DNA of 64,000 nucleotides from Pontivivens insulae (GCF_900302495.1 NZ_OMKW01000001.1:310001-374000); one strand, 5' to 3'. Counted from the stretch's first letter, positions 1-8,922 are shown. Numbers and translations: made by a program. The notes: generated by a model from the sequence alone, not told the origin.

Positions 1-91
1 TGTTGCGCACGGGAAGCGGGATGAACCCCTCTCGCGCCGATTGCGCGTCGAGATAGGCGCTGACCTCTGCGTAAAATTCTTCAACCTGCAT
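1..91 (-). CDS. 5' end of an unidentified gene, cut by the window edge
   Basis: An open frame of 30 codons starts at an ATG (89-91) and runs off the left edge. The start is supported by a GGAGG four bases upstream. The visible N-terminus is acidic and has no signal peptide. It lies downstream of hemH on the same strand, separated by a hairpin. Too little is present to name a product. Confidence 0.55.
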   Translation of the reverse strand, partial: MQVEEFYAEVSAYLDAQSAREGFIPLPVRN

Positions 92-124
92 GGAGCCTCC
101 GCGATCACCCGCAGGATAGCGAAA

Positions 125-152
125 GGGCGCAAGGCTTCACAGCCCAGCGCCC
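125..152 (-). terminator. hairpin downstream of hemH, probable terminator
   Basis: Outer arms GGGCGC and GCGCCC and inner arms GGCT and AGCC enclose a four-base loop. On the minus strand the stem is followed by TTTCGCT, a short T-rich tail. A second small hairpin (TGAGC, AAAA, GCTCA; 168-181) lies between it and the hemH stop. The position fits the end of the hemH transcript, though the T-run is weak. Confidence 0.5.
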
Positions 153-192
153 GTTGTCCCGGAGGATTGAGCAAAAGCTCAGGAGGATAGGG

Positions 193-1269
193 TTAGAGCC
201 AACCCTGCGCTTCGTTCTCAATCACAGCCATCATCATGTCGATATGGGCCGGAGCATCGTTGAGGCAGTCGATATAGAGGAAGTGTTCGCCGCCCGCTTC
301 TTCAAAGCTCTCCTTGATCTCTTCATCAATCTCTTCGAGCGTTTCGACGCAATCAGAGGAGAAGGCCGGGGCCATGATCGCGATGGACTTCTTGCCGGAT
401 TCTGCCAGGCGCGCCACCTCTTCAACCGTATAGGGCTGAAGCCACTCTTCCGGGCCAAATTTGGACTGGAAGGTCGTCACAATCTCTGTCTTGTCCCAGC
501 CCAGACGCTCCCGCAGGAGGCGTGTCGTCTTCTGGCATTGGCAGTGGTAAGGGTCGCCCTCCATCAGATAGCGTTTTGGCACGCCGTGATAGGAGGTGAC
601 GAGGATGTCAGGCTTGGTCTCTGCCGCCGCATAGGCTTTCTCAACCGATTGAGCCAGCGCCTCGATATAAAGCGGGTGCTCGTAATAGGCGGGCACGGTG
701 CGGATATAGGGCTGCCAGTTCATCTTCATCAGCGCGCGGAACGCCTGATCGTTGGCGGTGCCGGTCGTCGCTGCGGAGTATTGCGGATAGAGCGGGAAGA
801 ACACGATGCGCTCTGCCCCCGCGGCCTTGACGCGCTTGATGACACTTTCGGTCGAGGGGTTGCCGTAGCGCATCGCGAAATCGACGATAACATCATCCCC
901 GTATTTCGCCGCCATCGCCTCTGCCAGTTTTTCCGCCTGAGAGCGGGTCGTTGTGAGCAATGGGCTTTCGTTCAGCTCGTTGTTCCAGATGCCCTTGTAA
1001 GCGTTACCGGACGAGAACGGACGTTTGGTCAGGATGATCCCTTGCAAGAGCGGCTGCCAGAGCCAGGGGGAGTAGTCGATGACGCGGCGGTCCGACAGAA
1101 ACTCGTTCAGATAGCGGCGCATCGACCAGTAATCCGTCGCGTCAGGGGTGCCGAGATTTGAGATGATAACGCCGACGCGGGCGCGGGGCACGGGCGGGTG
1201 GTCGCTTTCTGCATGGGCAAGGCGGCCATCGCCGGGTTGATGCATATCGGGCTTGGACTGGTCGAACAT
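193..1269 (-). CDS. hemH: ferrochelatase (protoheme ferro-lyase)
   Basis: 358 residues, normal for bacterial ferrochelatase. It inserts Fe2+ into protoporphyrin IX, the last step of protoheme synthesis. The N-terminus carries the family's SNLGTPDA segment. The metal-site histidine is in SYHGVP (about His228), and the conserved C-terminal acidic residue is in VETLEEID (about Glu309). A GDPYHCQCQ stretch follows the histidine motif. I chose the ATG at 1269; an upstream in-frame ATG would add 21 residues unlike the family. hemF, for an earlier step of the pathway, lies 24 kb away, so heme genes are scattered. Confidence 0.95.
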   Translation of the reverse strand: MFDQSKPDMHQPGDGRLAHAESDHPPVPRARVGVIISNLGTPDATDYWSMRRYLNEFLSDRRVIDYSPWLWQPLLQGIILTKRPFSSGNAYKGIWNNELNESPLLTTTRSQAEKLAEAMAAKYGDDVIVDFAMRYGNPSTESVIKRVKAAGAERIVFFPLYPQYSAATTGTANDQAFRALMKMNWQPYIRTVPAYYEHPLYIEALAQSVEKAYAAAETKPDILVTSYHGVPKRYLMEGDPYHCQCQKTTRLLRERLGWDKTEIVTTFQSKFGPEEWLQPYTVEEVARLAESGKKSIAIMAPAFSSDCVETLEEIDEEIKESFEEAGGEHFLYIDCLNDAPAHIDMMMAVIENEAQGWL

Positions 1270-1377
1270 CGGAAAACGTCTCTCGTCACGAAATAGCTGT
1301 GGTGTTGTGCGCGCGGCGCCCGTTGGGGTCAAGTGCGGCAGGTGTTGGCCTGTCTACGGCTGAAGCCGCGGTTAGGA

Positions 1378-2184
1378 TCAGAGCTTTCGCTCCGGCACTT
1401 TCAGCGCATCCGCCAGGCGTGCCTTGGCAGAGCCGGGTCGCAAGGGTTGTTGCTGGGTATCGGCAGGGGCCCAACCGGTGAGGAAGACGATCTCAAAGCT
1501 TGCCTCGATACGTCCATCGGCTCGCGCGTAGTTCTGGGTGTAGAGCTCCAGCGCCCGGCCGAGCGTTGCGCGTTTGAGGACGGTCTTGCGCCGTGCGGCC
1601 ATGGCGTTGGTCTCTCCCATCGCGCGAAGATCGCGCATCAGGGCGAGCGGATCGGCATAATCGACCGTGAGGCGCATCGAATCCGCGACCGGCAGGGCGA
1701 GCCCTGCGCGCTGGACGAGGCCGCCAAGATCGCGCAGTTCACCCATCGGGGCCACGCGGGGGGACAGGCCGCCCTCAACCTCGATCTCTGCCTGACCGAA
1801 CGCGGCGCGCAGTTCCGTGAGCGTCTCACCGCCAAAGAGTGCGGCAATCATCAGGCCGTCAGGGCGCAATGCGCGGCGCAATTGGACCAGTTGGCCGACC
1901 GGATCCTCCATCCAGTGCAGGCTGAGCGCATGGATCGCGAGGTCATGCGCGCCTTCGGTAACATCCAGAACATCGGTATCGGGGATGCGGCGGGCCTTCA
2001 GCCCCAGCTGCTCAGCCCAAAGCCCGGTCTGATCCCCGACGATCAAGGGATCGGTAAAGGACTTGTTAATCTCAAGAAGCCTATCTGAAACCTCCTGCGC
2101 GGCGGCTTCGTGCAGGAAGGTGGCACCACCCGCGCGGTGGCGATGGGCGCTGAGGGCGCGACGGTCGAAGAGAGGCTCGGTCAT
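1378..2184 (-). CDS. class I SAM-dependent methyltransferase, NDUFAF5/BioC-like
   Basis: 268 residues. After a short N-terminal segment naming it as the 'FDRRAL..HR.RA' type, there is a methyltransferase fold with the post-motif region HDLAIHALSLHWMEDPVGQL (about residue 80) and LRPDGLMIAALFGG. This layout matches the family that includes the mitochondrial complex I assembly factor NDUFAF5 and is related to BioC. The substrate cannot be read from sequence. Its ATG overlaps the comF ATG on the other strand (CATG, 2182-2185), so the two genes diverge from one point. No biotin genes are nearby, which argues against BioC. Confidence 0.8.
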   Translation of the reverse strand: MTEPLFDRRALSAHRHRAGGATFLHEAAAQEVSDRLLEINKSFTDPLIVGDQTGLWAEQLGLKARRIPDTDVLDVTEGAHDLAIHALSLHWMEDPVGQLVQLRRALRPDGLMIAALFGGETLTELRAAFGQAEIEVEGGLSPRVAPMGELRDLGGLVQRAGLALPVADSMRLTVDYADPLALMRDLRAMGETNAMAARRKTVLKRATLGRALELYTQNYARADGRIEASFEIVFLTGWAPADTQQQPLRPGSAKARLADALKVPERKL

Positions 2185-2947
2185 GGCAGGGCAGATAGAG
2201 GTTGCACGCCGCGAGGGGAAGGGGCTGGTTGGGCGAGCTCTGTTCCATCTTGCCGCACTTGTCTATCCGCCGCGCTGCATCGCGTGCCCCTCGGAAACCG
2301 ATGCGCCCGGTGCGCTGTGTGCTGAGTGCTGGAGGCAGATCGAGTTCATCTCTGGCCCGGTCTGCGCGCAATGCGGAACGCCGGTCGAGGCAGGCGCACC
2401 GGGACAGCGATTGAGTTGTGACAGTTGCGCCCTCGATCCGCCCCCATGGCGTGACGGTCGCGCGGCACTGATCTATGGCGGTGCAGGCCGGCGCGTGATC
2501 TTGCAATTGAAACATGGGGACCGGCTCGATATTGCGCCCACATTGGCAAGCTGGCTGGCACGCGCGGCGCCCGATCTGATCGACCGGGCAGATATTGTCG
2601 CCCCGGTACCGCTGCATTGGTCGCGGCTGTTCAGGCGGCGCTACAATCAGTCGGCCGAATTGATCCGCGCATTAGTCCCGCCCCAAAAACGCGGCCAGGA
2701 TCTGCTGCGCAGGGTGAAATCTACGCCCCTTCTCGATGGCAAGCGGCGGGATGAGCGCAGCTCTCTTCTGGCCGAGGCGATCGCGCTCGGGCCACATGAC
2801 GTCGCCGGTAAGTCGATCCTGCTGGTCGATGACGTGCTGACAACCGGCGCGACATTACGGGCCTGCGCGCGGATCCTACTCACCGCTGATGCCAAAGAGG
2901 TGAACGTCCTGACGCTGGCGCGCGTTGTCAGGGACAAGGGGGCGTGA
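2183..2947 (+). CDS. comF: ComF family protein with phosphoribosyltransferase domain
   Basis: 254 residues. The N-terminal third has four CxxC pairs (CIAC, CAEC, CAQC, CDSC), a likely zinc-binding part typical of ComF. The C-terminal half is a type I phosphoribosyltransferase fold with the PRPP loop ILLVDDVLTTGATL (about 211-224) and the family RRYNQSAEL segment. In competent bacteria ComF helps bring single-stranded DNA inward; in others the role is unclear. No other competence genes are in view. The start ATG overlaps that of the divergent methyltransferase. grxC follows after 31 bp and may be co-transcribed. Confidence 0.88.
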   Translation: MAGQIEVARREGKGLVGRALFHLAALVYPPRCIACPSETDAPGALCAECWRQIEFISGPVCAQCGTPVEAGAPGQRLSCDSCALDPPPWRDGRAALIYGGAGRRVILQLKHGDRLDIAPTLASWLARAAPDLIDRADIVAPVPLHWSRLFRRRYNQSAELIRALVPPQKRGQDLLRRVKSTPLLDGKRRDERSSLLAEAIALGPHDVAGKSILLVDDVLTTGATLRACARILLTADAKEVNVLTLARVVRDKGA

Positions 2948-2978
2948 CTATATCGTCCCTAGACCCGGAGGCTTGCTG

Positions 2979-3239
2979 ATGAAACCCGTCGAAATTTATA
3001 CCACCCCAATCTGTGGCTTTTGCCACGCCGCCAAACGTCTGTTGACGCAGAAGGGTGTTTCCTTCTCTGAGATCGACGTGATGTCCAACCCCGACAAACG
3101 GGCTGAGATGACCCAACGCTCTGGCGGCGGGCGGACGGTGCCGCAGATCTTCATTGACGGAACACCCATTGGTGGCTGCGATGATCTGCACGCACTGGAA
3201 CGGTCCGGCAAGCTTGATGGAATGCTGGCCGACGCATGA
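2979..3239 (+). CDS. grxC: glutaredoxin 3
   Basis: 86 residues, a single thioredoxin-fold glutaredoxin. The active site is CGFC rather than the common CPYC. The glutathione-binding elements TVPQIFIDG (cis-proline) and GGCDDL are present. The start is supported by CGGAGG at 2966-2971. The stop overlaps the next gene's ATG (ATGA), so translation is probably coupled to the nitrilase-family gene. It would reduce disulfides and glutathione-mixed disulfides in the cytosol. Confidence 0.92.
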   Translation: MKPVEIYTTPICGFCHAAKRLLTQKGVSFSEIDVMSNPDKRAEMTQRSGGGRTVPQIFIDGTPIGGCDDLHALERSGKLDGMLADA

Positions 3240-4060
3240 TCCGTGCAGCCCTCGTGCAGTTGACGAGCAGCGATGATCCGCTTGCCAACCTGCCGATCAC
3301 CGAAGGTTTCATCCGGGACGCGGCAAATCAGGGGGCGACCCTGATCGCCACGCCAGAGGTGACCAATTGCGTATCCATGTCACGCGCCCGGCAGATGGAC
3401 GTTTTGCGTCATGAGGCCGACGATCCGACGCTTGCGCGCTTGCGGGAGGTGGCGTCAGAACTCGCGGTCACGTTGCATATCGGGTCGCTTGCCCTGAAGA
3501 CGGACGACCCGGATGGGCGCTTCGCAAATCGCGGCTTTGTCATCGCCCCGGATGGATCGGTTCAGGCCTGCTATGACAAAATCCATATGTTTGATGTGGA
3601 CGTGGACGGCGGATACCGCGAATCGAAAGGTTATCGCCCCGGATCAGCGGCCATCGTGACAGAGGCGTCGGGCGCACAGCTTGGACTTTCGATCTGCTAC
3701 GACATGCGCTTTCCAACACTCGCAAGGGGATTAGCCCGAGCCGGCGCGCAGATCCTGACCTACCCGTCCGCGTTCACGGTGCCCACCGGGCGTGCGCATT
3801 GGGACGTCCTGTTGCGCGCGCGCGCCATTGAAACCGGCTGTTGGGTACTGGCACCCGCACAGTGCGGGACACATCCGGGTTCGGGGCGTGAGACCTGGGG
3901 ACACTCCCTCGCCGTATCCCCTTGGGGGGAGGTCGCGGCGGATGGGGGCACGGAGCCCGGCGTTTCGCTGGTCGATATCGATCTTGAGGCCGTGGTACGG
4001 GCCCGGAATTCCATTCCAGCCCTTGCGAATGAGCGTGGCTTCGATATCACAACGGGATGA
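3236..4060 (+). CDS. carbon-nitrogen hydrolase, Nit1-like amidase
   Basis: 274 residues, typical of the nitrilase superfamily. The Glu-Lys-Cys triad is visible: Glu41 in ATPEVTN, Lys115 in YDKIHMFD, and Cys154 in SICYDMRFP. The KIHMFDVDV and CYDMRFP segments are those of the Nit1 branch, whose characterised members hydrolyse deaminated glutathione. Coupling to a glutaredoxin by a 4-base overlap fits a glutathione-related repair role, but that is an inference. The next gene also overlaps by 4 bases. Confidence 0.88.
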   Translation: MIRAALVQLTSSDDPLANLPITEGFIRDAANQGATLIATPEVTNCVSMSRARQMDVLRHEADDPTLARLREVASELAVTLHIGSLALKTDDPDGRFANRGFVIAPDGSVQACYDKIHMFDVDVDGGYRESKGYRPGSAAIVTEASGAQLGLSICYDMRFPTLARGLARAGAQILTYPSAFTVPTGRAHWDVLLRARAIETGCWVLAPAQCGTHPGSGRETWGHSLAVSPWGEVAADGGTEPGVSLVDIDLEAVVRARNSIPALANERGFDITTG

Positions 4061-4500
4061 AGGAAGACGCCTCAGACCCGCTTGCCATAGCCCTGTTGAG
4101 CGAGATCGACACGCTCGAACAGTTGGCCCGTGGCCGCTTGCAGCGTGCGCTGCCCAAGGGGATGGAGTTGAGCCAGTTTGCCGTGCTGAACCATTTCGCG
4201 CGTTTGGGCGGGGAAAAGACACCCGCGCAGCTGGCACGATCCTTTCATGTGACCCGTGGCACCATGACCAATACTTTGAAAAAGCTGGAAACCTCTGGCT
4301 GGATCCACATCCGCCCCGATTGGGAGGATGGACGCAAGAAATGGGTCAGCATCAGCCCGGCGGGTCGCAGTGCTCGCAACTTCGCCGTGGCAGCGATTGC
4401 GCCGGTCTTTGAGGATGTGATGGTCGGTATGGGACGCGACCGGGTGCGGGCGGCACTGCCCTTTCTGCGCGACCTTCGAACCTATTTGAGCAAGGAATAG
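4057..4500 (+). CDS. MarR family transcriptional regulator
   Basis: 147 residues with a winged helix: recognition region TPAQLARSFHVTRGTMTNTLKKLE followed by the wing WIHIRPDWEDGRKKWV (DGR wing tip typical of MarR). The ATGA overlap with the nitrilase gene puts it third in a grxC-nit-marR unit. MarR proteins are usually dimeric repressors released by small ligands. The target is unknown; self-regulation of the operon or control of the downstream agmatinase-like gene are both possible. Confidence 0.88.
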   Translation: MKEDASDPLAIALLSEIDTLEQLARGRLQRALPKGMELSQFAVLNHFARLGGEKTPAQLARSFHVTRGTMTNTLKKLETSGWIHIRPDWEDGRKKWVSISPAGRSARNFAVAAIAPVFEDVMVGMGRDRVRAALPFLRDLRTYLSKE

Positions 4501-4561
4501 GCTTGCCTTTGCCGGGTCACGCGCCTGAAGTGGCGCGGTGTCTGGCAGAGGAGTATCCGAC

Positions 4562-5530
4562 GTGAGCGACCCGTATTATCAACCGATTTCCGGGCAGGAC
4601 CTGCCGCGTTTTGCAGGTGTGCCCAGCTTCATGCGACTGCCCCATTTGGGCGAGGATGATCCGCGGCGGGCCGAAGTGGATATCGGATTGATCGGGATCC
4701 CATGGGATGCAGGCACGACGAACCGGCCCGGCCCACGTCATGGACCGCGTCAATTGCGCGATTATTCGACGATGATGCGGCGCGTGAACCCCTATTCCAA
4801 GACCGATCCTTTTGCGCTGTGCAATTGTGCCGATCTGGGTGACGTGAACCCGAACCCTGTCGATCTGGAGGATACGTTGGGGCGCATCGAGCGCTTTTAT
4901 GCGGATGTCGCCGCGCAGGGGATCGTGCCGATGACGGCCGGAGGGGATCATCTGACCTCCCTGCCGGTGCTGCGCGCGCTCGCCAAGGACGGACCGTTGG
5001 GCATGGTGCATTTCGATGCGCATACCGACCTCTACGACAGCTATTTCGGGGGCTATCGCTATACCCATGGTACCCCGTTCCGCCGGGCGATCGAGGAAGG
5101 TGTGCTGGACCCCAAGCGAGTCGTCCAGATCGGCATTCGCGGGCCGATGTATGATGGGGAGGATATTGAATGGGGCCGGGCGCAGGGCGTTCGGATCATC
5201 ACTATTGAGGAGTTCTTCGATCTTGGCGTACCGGCCGTGATGGCGGAGGCCCGCCGGATCGTCGGAGATGCGCCGACCTATTGCAGCTTTGACATTGATT
5301 TCATTGATCCCGCCTTTGCGCCGGGCACGGGCACGCCCGAGGTGGGTGGCCCGACCAGCTTCCAAGCCCAGCAATGCGTGCGGATGCTGGACGGGCTGAA
5401 CCTGATCGGGGCTGACATGGTTGAAGTCTCCCCACCTTTTGATCCATCGGGAGGGACGGCCTGGCTGGGCGTGAACATCATCTTCGAGATCATGTGCGTC
5501 TTATCGAAAGCGATTGAGGCACGGCGTTGA
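4562..5530 (+). CDS. agmatinase/ureohydrolase family protein
   Basis: 322 residues. Manganese-site motifs of the arginase/agmatinase fold are all present: GGDHLTS, FDAHTDLYD, SFDIDFIDP and the terminal EVSPPFD. The enzyme would hydrolyse a guanidino compound to an amine and urea. Agmatine is the commonest guess, but guanidinobutyrase and guanidinopropionase share these motifs, so the substrate is open. I chose the GTG at 4562, preceded by AGAGGAG at good spacing, over an upstream GTG at 4538. No putrescine genes are nearby. Confidence 0.88.
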   Translation: MSDPYYQPISGQDLPRFAGVPSFMRLPHLGEDDPRRAEVDIGLIGIPWDAGTTNRPGPRHGPRQLRDYSTMMRRVNPYSKTDPFALCNCADLGDVNPNPVDLEDTLGRIERFYADVAAQGIVPMTAGGDHLTSLPVLRALAKDGPLGMVHFDAHTDLYDSYFGGYRYTHGTPFRRAIEEGVLDPKRVVQIGIRGPMYDGEDIEWGRAQGVRIITIEEFFDLGVPAVMAEARRIVGDAPTYCSFDIDFIDPAFAPGTGTPEVGGPTSFQAQQCVRMLDGLNLIGADMVEVSPPFDPSGGTAWLGVNIIFEIMCVLSKAIEARR

Positions 5531-5610
5531 GGCCGCCCGCATATGTGGGCTGATTTTGCCCGGTCGGAGCCGTGGGGAGGGCGCCTCGTCTTGAAAGGTG
5601 GTTTGGCCGC

Positions 5611-6297
5611 TCAGACCCGCAGGTTCTTCTCTGTCCCGCGTTCTCGCGCCGTAATCCACACACCGGTCATGAAGGCCCACGCCACGGCGAGACCTGCCCA
5701 AGTGACGGTATATTCCAGATGCCGATTGCGGAAATTGACCGTTACCGGCAGGGGGCGCGGCGCACCATCAAGCTGTGCCTCTGTGATGACCGCCAGGATG
5801 GGCAGTGTCGCCAGTTCCTCGGCCATGGGGGTCACGTCGCGAGCAAACCAGAAGTTGCGCGCAAGGTCGGGCGCAGGTGTGTAGCTGTCACTCTCATCAG
5901 GCCAGAGCAGCACGGCAGGACCTGCAATCGGGCCGAGCGGGCGGGTGGCATCCTTTTCCGCCTCTCGCACGAAGCCACGGTCGAGCAGGATGCGCCGACC
6001 GTCTGCTGTCTGAAACGGAGCGATGATGGTGAAACCGGGGCCTTGCCCCGGGCGAGAGGTCAGCACGTGGACCTCTCCGGCGAGGATCTCACCGTCCAGC
6101 AAGACGGGCGTGTACTCATCTTTGGCTTCTGTGGGGTTTTCGGGCAGTGGCACGGGCGCGGCGGCAAGCCCTTCATAGGCTGCGGCGATCAGCCCCTCTT
6201 TCCATTGCATGCGCTGAAACTGCCAGATCGAGAGCGAGATCAGGATAGCGCAGCCGATCAGGCCAAACAGCAATGGGCCGAGATTGCGTTTCAGCAT
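5611..6297 (-). CDS. SURF1 family cytochrome oxidase assembly protein
   Basis: 228 residues. It has one N-terminal membrane segment (about 7-24, ending SLSIWQFQR), a periplasmic domain, and a second membrane segment close to the C-terminus (YTVTWAGLAVAWAFMTGVW). WQ.QR and the YTVTW element are SURF1 hallmarks. SURF1 helps heme a delivery and maturation of subunit I. It is the last gene of the cta cluster, separated from ctaE by a strong hairpin. ATG 6297 is preceded by GAGGGGAAG. Confidence 0.9.
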   Translation of the reverse strand: MLKRNLGPLLFGLIGCAILISLSIWQFQRMQWKEGLIAAAYEGLAAAPVPLPENPTEAKDEYTPVLLDGEILAGEVHVLTSRPGQGPGFTIIAPFQTADGRRILLDRGFVREAEKDATRPLGPIAGPAVLLWPDESDSYTPAPDLARNFWFARDVTPMAEELATLPILAVITEAQLDGAPRPLPVTVNFRNRHLEYTVTWAGLAVAWAFMTGVWITARERGTEKNLRV

Positions 6298-6319
6298 CAG
6301 TCTTCCCCTCAAATGCAAA

Positions 6320-6346
6320 GCGCCGCGCGAGTGACCCGCGCGGCGC
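6320..6346 (-). terminator. strong hairpin between ctaE and surf1
   Basis: A perfect 10-bp inverted repeat (GCGCCGCGCG / CGCGCGGCGC) encloses a 7-base loop. On the minus strand it is followed by CTTTGCATTT. It lies 23 bp past the ctaE stop and 22 bp before the surf1 start. It probably terminates part of the transcripts or protects the ctaE 3' end, lowering surf1 expression relative to the subunit genes. Confidence 0.7.
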
Positions 6347-6369
6347 CTGAATTCAATGCAGGTCGGGTC

Positions 6370-7176
6370 TTATGCGCCCCAAACGTAGATTGCAGCGAAC
6401 AGGAACAGCCAAACCACGTCAACGAAGTGCCAGTACCAAGCCGCAGCTTCGAACCCGAGATGCTTTTCAGCGGTGAAGTGGTTCTTGCGAGCGCGGAAAT
6501 AGCAGACCAGCAGGAACACCGTACCGATGAAGACGTGCGCACCGTGGAAGCCCGTCGCCATGAAGAAGTTCGCACCATAGATGGAGTCAGCAAAGCCGAA
6601 CGCAGCGTGCGTGTATTCATAGACCTGGAAGCAGGAGAAGATCACGCCGAGGATCACGGCGATGATCAGGCCCTGGGATGCGGCCTTGTTGTCGTTGTCA
6701 TGCACGATGGCGTGGTGTGCCCAGGTTGCAGCACAGCCGGACAGCAGCAGGATCAGCGTGTTGATCAGGGGCAGGTGCCACGGATCGAAGGTTTCGACGC
6801 CAACCGGCGGCCAGACACCACCAACAGCTTCCATCGGATAGATGGCGTGCTTGAAGAAGGACCAGAACCACGCGAGGAAGAAAAAGACCTCAGACGTGAT
6901 GAACAGGATCATACCATAGCGCAGGCCGATCTGCACAACGGGTGTATGATCGCCAACGCGGCTTTCACGCACGACGTCAGACCACCATGCAAACATCACG
7001 AAGAGAACGGCGGCAAAGCCAATCAGGAAGAGATAGGGCTGGCTGAGTGCGCCGGAAACGTTCGGGGACATCCAAAGCACAGCACCGAAGAGCATGACGA
7101 AGGCCGCGATGGCGCCGACGAACGGATAAACGCTCGGCGTGAGAATGTGGTAGTCGTGGTTCTTGGCGTGGGCCAT
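6370..7176 (-). CDS. ctaE: cytochrome c oxidase subunit III
   Basis: 268 residues with seven predicted membrane helices. Family segments include [10 protein letters not shown], the conserved TWAHHA.V and the C-terminal [15 protein letters not shown] and [17 protein letters not shown]. Subunit III binds lipids and stabilises the proton-uptake pathway of the aa3 oxidase. ctaG precedes it by one base, so the two are co-translated. It starts at ATG 7176 ([10 protein letters not shown]). Confidence 0.97.
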   Translation of the reverse strand: MAHAKNHDYHILTPSVYPFVGAIAAFVMLFGAVLWMSPNVSGALSQPYLFLIGFAAVLFVMFAWWSDVVRESRVGDHTPVVQIGLRYGMILFITSEVFFFLAWFWSFFKHAIYPMEAVGGVWPPVGVETFDPWHLPLINTLILLLSGCAATWAHHAIVHDNDNKAASQGLIIAVILGVIFSCFQVYEYTHAAFGFADSIYGANFFMATGFHGAHVFIGTVFLLVCYFRARKNHFTAEKHLGFEAAAWYWHFVDVVWLFLFAAIYVWGA

Positions 7177-7177
7177 C

Positions 7178-7756
7178 TTATCCCTCTTGCGCAGACGTGA
7201 CAGGCGTGAGGGCGGCGGTGTCCTCCGTCTCAGGCATGTCGATTTCGTAGAATGTATAGGACAACGTCACCTCTTGCACAAACTGTGCTTCGGCGTCGTT
7301 GATGATTTCAGGATCCACATAGAACGTGACCGGCATCTGCACGGTCTGGCCTGGCATCAGCACCTGCTCCTGAAAACAGAAGCAATCGATCTTTGTGAAA
7401 TAGCCACCCGCCGAATAGGGGGTAACGTTATAGCTGGCCTGCCCTGCGATCGGGCGATCCGTAGGGTTGTGCGCCGTGTAGAATACCAGTCCGGTCTGAC
7501 CGATGGGCAGCTCAACTGTGCGCGTTTCGGGAGCACGGAATTCCCACTCCATCGTGCGCGACCGCGAGGCATCGAATCGAACCGTAATCGTCTCTTCAAG
7601 AACGGTGTCCGAGCCCGTGCCCTCGGCCGTGGTGCCACCATAGCCGGTCACACGGCAGAACAGGTCGTAGAGCGGGACAGCCGCGAAGCTCATCCCGACC
7701 ATGAAAACGACGAGGCCAACGGCGGACAGTGCGGTGCGTTTGACGCCACGATCCAT
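7178..7756 (-). CDS. ctaG: cytochrome c oxidase assembly protein CtaG/Cox11
   Basis: 192 residues: one N-terminal membrane helix ([23 protein letters not shown]) and a periplasmic immunoglobulin-like copper domain. The copper ligands lie in the [10 protein letters not shown] motif. CtaG delivers copper to the CuB site in subunit I. I used ATG 7756, which follows a GAGGAGGAG ribosome site; the frame upstream of it overlaps the preceding small gene. It sits between the small CoxF-like gene and ctaE. Confidence 0.95.
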   Translation of the reverse strand: MDRGVKRTALSAVGLVVFMVGMSFAAVPLYDLFCRVTGYGGTTAEGTGSDTVLEETITVRFDASRSRTMEWEFRAPETRTVELPIGQTGLVFYTAHNPTDRPIAGQASYNVTPYSAGGYFTKIDCFCFQEQVLMPGQTVQMPVTFYVDPEIINDAEAQFVQEVTLSYTFYEIDMPETEDTAALTPVTSAQEG

Positions 7757-7757
7757 C

Positions 7758-7952
7758 TTAATTCTCCTCCTCAAGTGGCAGCAGGGTCGCGCGCGGGGCG
7801 TGGTCGAACGCCTCCATCGACGCACCGTTCTGCATCTTCACCATCGTGACGGCGAAAATCAGCGCCACGAAGGACAGAAGGATGATCAGCACGGCCACGT
7901 TGCGGCCCTTGCGGCGAGTATAAATTTCGTGCGGTTCCTGACCGAGTGTCAT
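7758..7952 (-). CDS. small single-span membrane protein of the cta cluster (CoxF-like)
   Basis: 64 residues. A short cytosolic N-terminus rich in Arg and Lys (TRRKGRN) precedes one membrane helix (VAVLIILLSFVALIFAVTMVKM), then an acidic tail. A small protein at this place, between ctaB and ctaG, is usual in alphaproteobacteria and is often labelled CoxF; its function is not established as far as I know. Start at 7952 gives GAGGAG six bases away; the ATG at 7958 would abut it. Only one base separates it from ctaG. Confidence 0.82.
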   Translation of the reverse strand: MTLGQEPHEIYTRRKGRNVAVLIILLSFVALIFAVTMVKMQNGASMEAFDHAPRATLLPLEEEN

Positions 7953-7962
7953 CTTCATCTCC

Positions 7963-8922
7963 TCAGAACAGAACCGGCCAGCCGGACCAAGCCCAGCCAA
8001 GCGAGCGCAGGGCAATGTCGACCCCGAGCGCGATGAACAGAGCAAAGAGGTAGCCAATCGATTCGAGGAAAACCCGCAACTCCGTCTTGAATTTGTCCGC
8101 CTTGGCTGTCGCCTCATCCCGGCGCCAGATCGCAACTGCACCCCAGACGAAGCGCGCGTTGTAGGCCAGCGCGGCAAGGAAGTAGACAGGGCCGCCCACT
8201 TCCGTGAAGGCGAGCGCCATCGCGACAGGGAACAGAATCACTGTGTAGGCAAGGATCTGGAACCGGGTCGCGCGGTCACCCTTTACCACCGGGTACATCG
8301 GCACGCCGGCTTTCACGTAATCCTCATTGCGGAAAATCGCGAGCGCCCAGAAATGGGGCGGCGTCCACAGGAAGATCAGCGCGAACATAAGAACGCCTTC
8401 GAGGCTGACGCCACCGGTCACACACATCCAGCCGATCATCGGGGGGAAGGCCCCGGCCGCGCCACCGATCACGATGTTCTGCGGCGTCGAGCGCTTGAGC
8501 CACATCGAGTAGATCACGACGTAGAAGAAAATGGTGAAGGCGAGGAAGATCGCGGCCTGGATGTTGGCGAAAATGCTGAGCATCAGCACCGACATGATCG
8601 ACAGTCCAAGGCCGATGCCCAAAGCCTCACCCGGTTCGACCTTGCCTGCGGGCAGCGGGCGATTGACCGTGCGTTTCATGATCGCGTCGATATCCGCATC
8701 CCACCACATATTGAGTGCGCCGGATGCGCCAGCGCCGACAGCAATGCAGAGAATAGCTGCGAAGGCGAGCACCGGGTGGGTCGCGCCGGGTGCCGCGAAC
8801 AATCCGACAGCCGCCGTCAGCACGACCAATGACATCACGCGCGGTTTGAGCAGGTTGAAATAGTCTTTCACCTGCGCCTCTCCGGCGGCCTTGTCGATCT
8901 CACTCAGGGTCATATCGGTCAT
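7963..8922 (-). CDS. ctaB: heme o synthase (protoheme IX farnesyltransferase)
   Basis: 319 residues and about nine membrane helices of the UbiA prenyltransferase fold. The first aspartate-rich motif is NMWWDADIDAIMKRT, and KRS.Q.IVIGGAAGAFPPMIGW follows. CtaB adds a farnesyl group to heme b, making heme o, the precursor of the heme a used by the aa3 oxidase. It lies between ctaC and the small CoxF-like gene, 10 bp from the latter. Confidence 0.96.
   Translation of the reverse strand: MTDMTLSEIDKAAGEAQVKDYFNLLKPRVMSLVVLTAAVGLFAAPGATHPVLAFAAILCIAVGAGASGALNMWWDADIDAIMKRTVNRPLPAGKVEPGEALGIGLGLSIMSVLMLSIFANIQAAIFLAFTIFFYVVIYSMWLKRSTPQNIVIGGAAGAFPPMIGWMCVTGGVSLEGVLMFALIFLWTPPHFWALAIFRNEDYVKAGVPMYPVVKGDRATRFQILAYTVILFPVAMALAFTEVGGPVYFLAALAYNARFVWGAVAIWRRDEATAKADKFKTELRVFLESIGYLFALFIALGVDIALRSLGWAWSGWPVLF

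Noticed and set aside
1357-1368. CGGC-TGAA-GCCG as a terminator before the methyltransferase stop
   Set aside because: The stem is four bases with no T-run; expected often by chance at this GC content.
5572-7200. A 542-codon open frame on the plus strand
   Set aside because: It is antisense to surf1 and ctaE, which are certain. Its composition (Gln, His, Arg, Asp rich) is that of a high-GC shadow frame.
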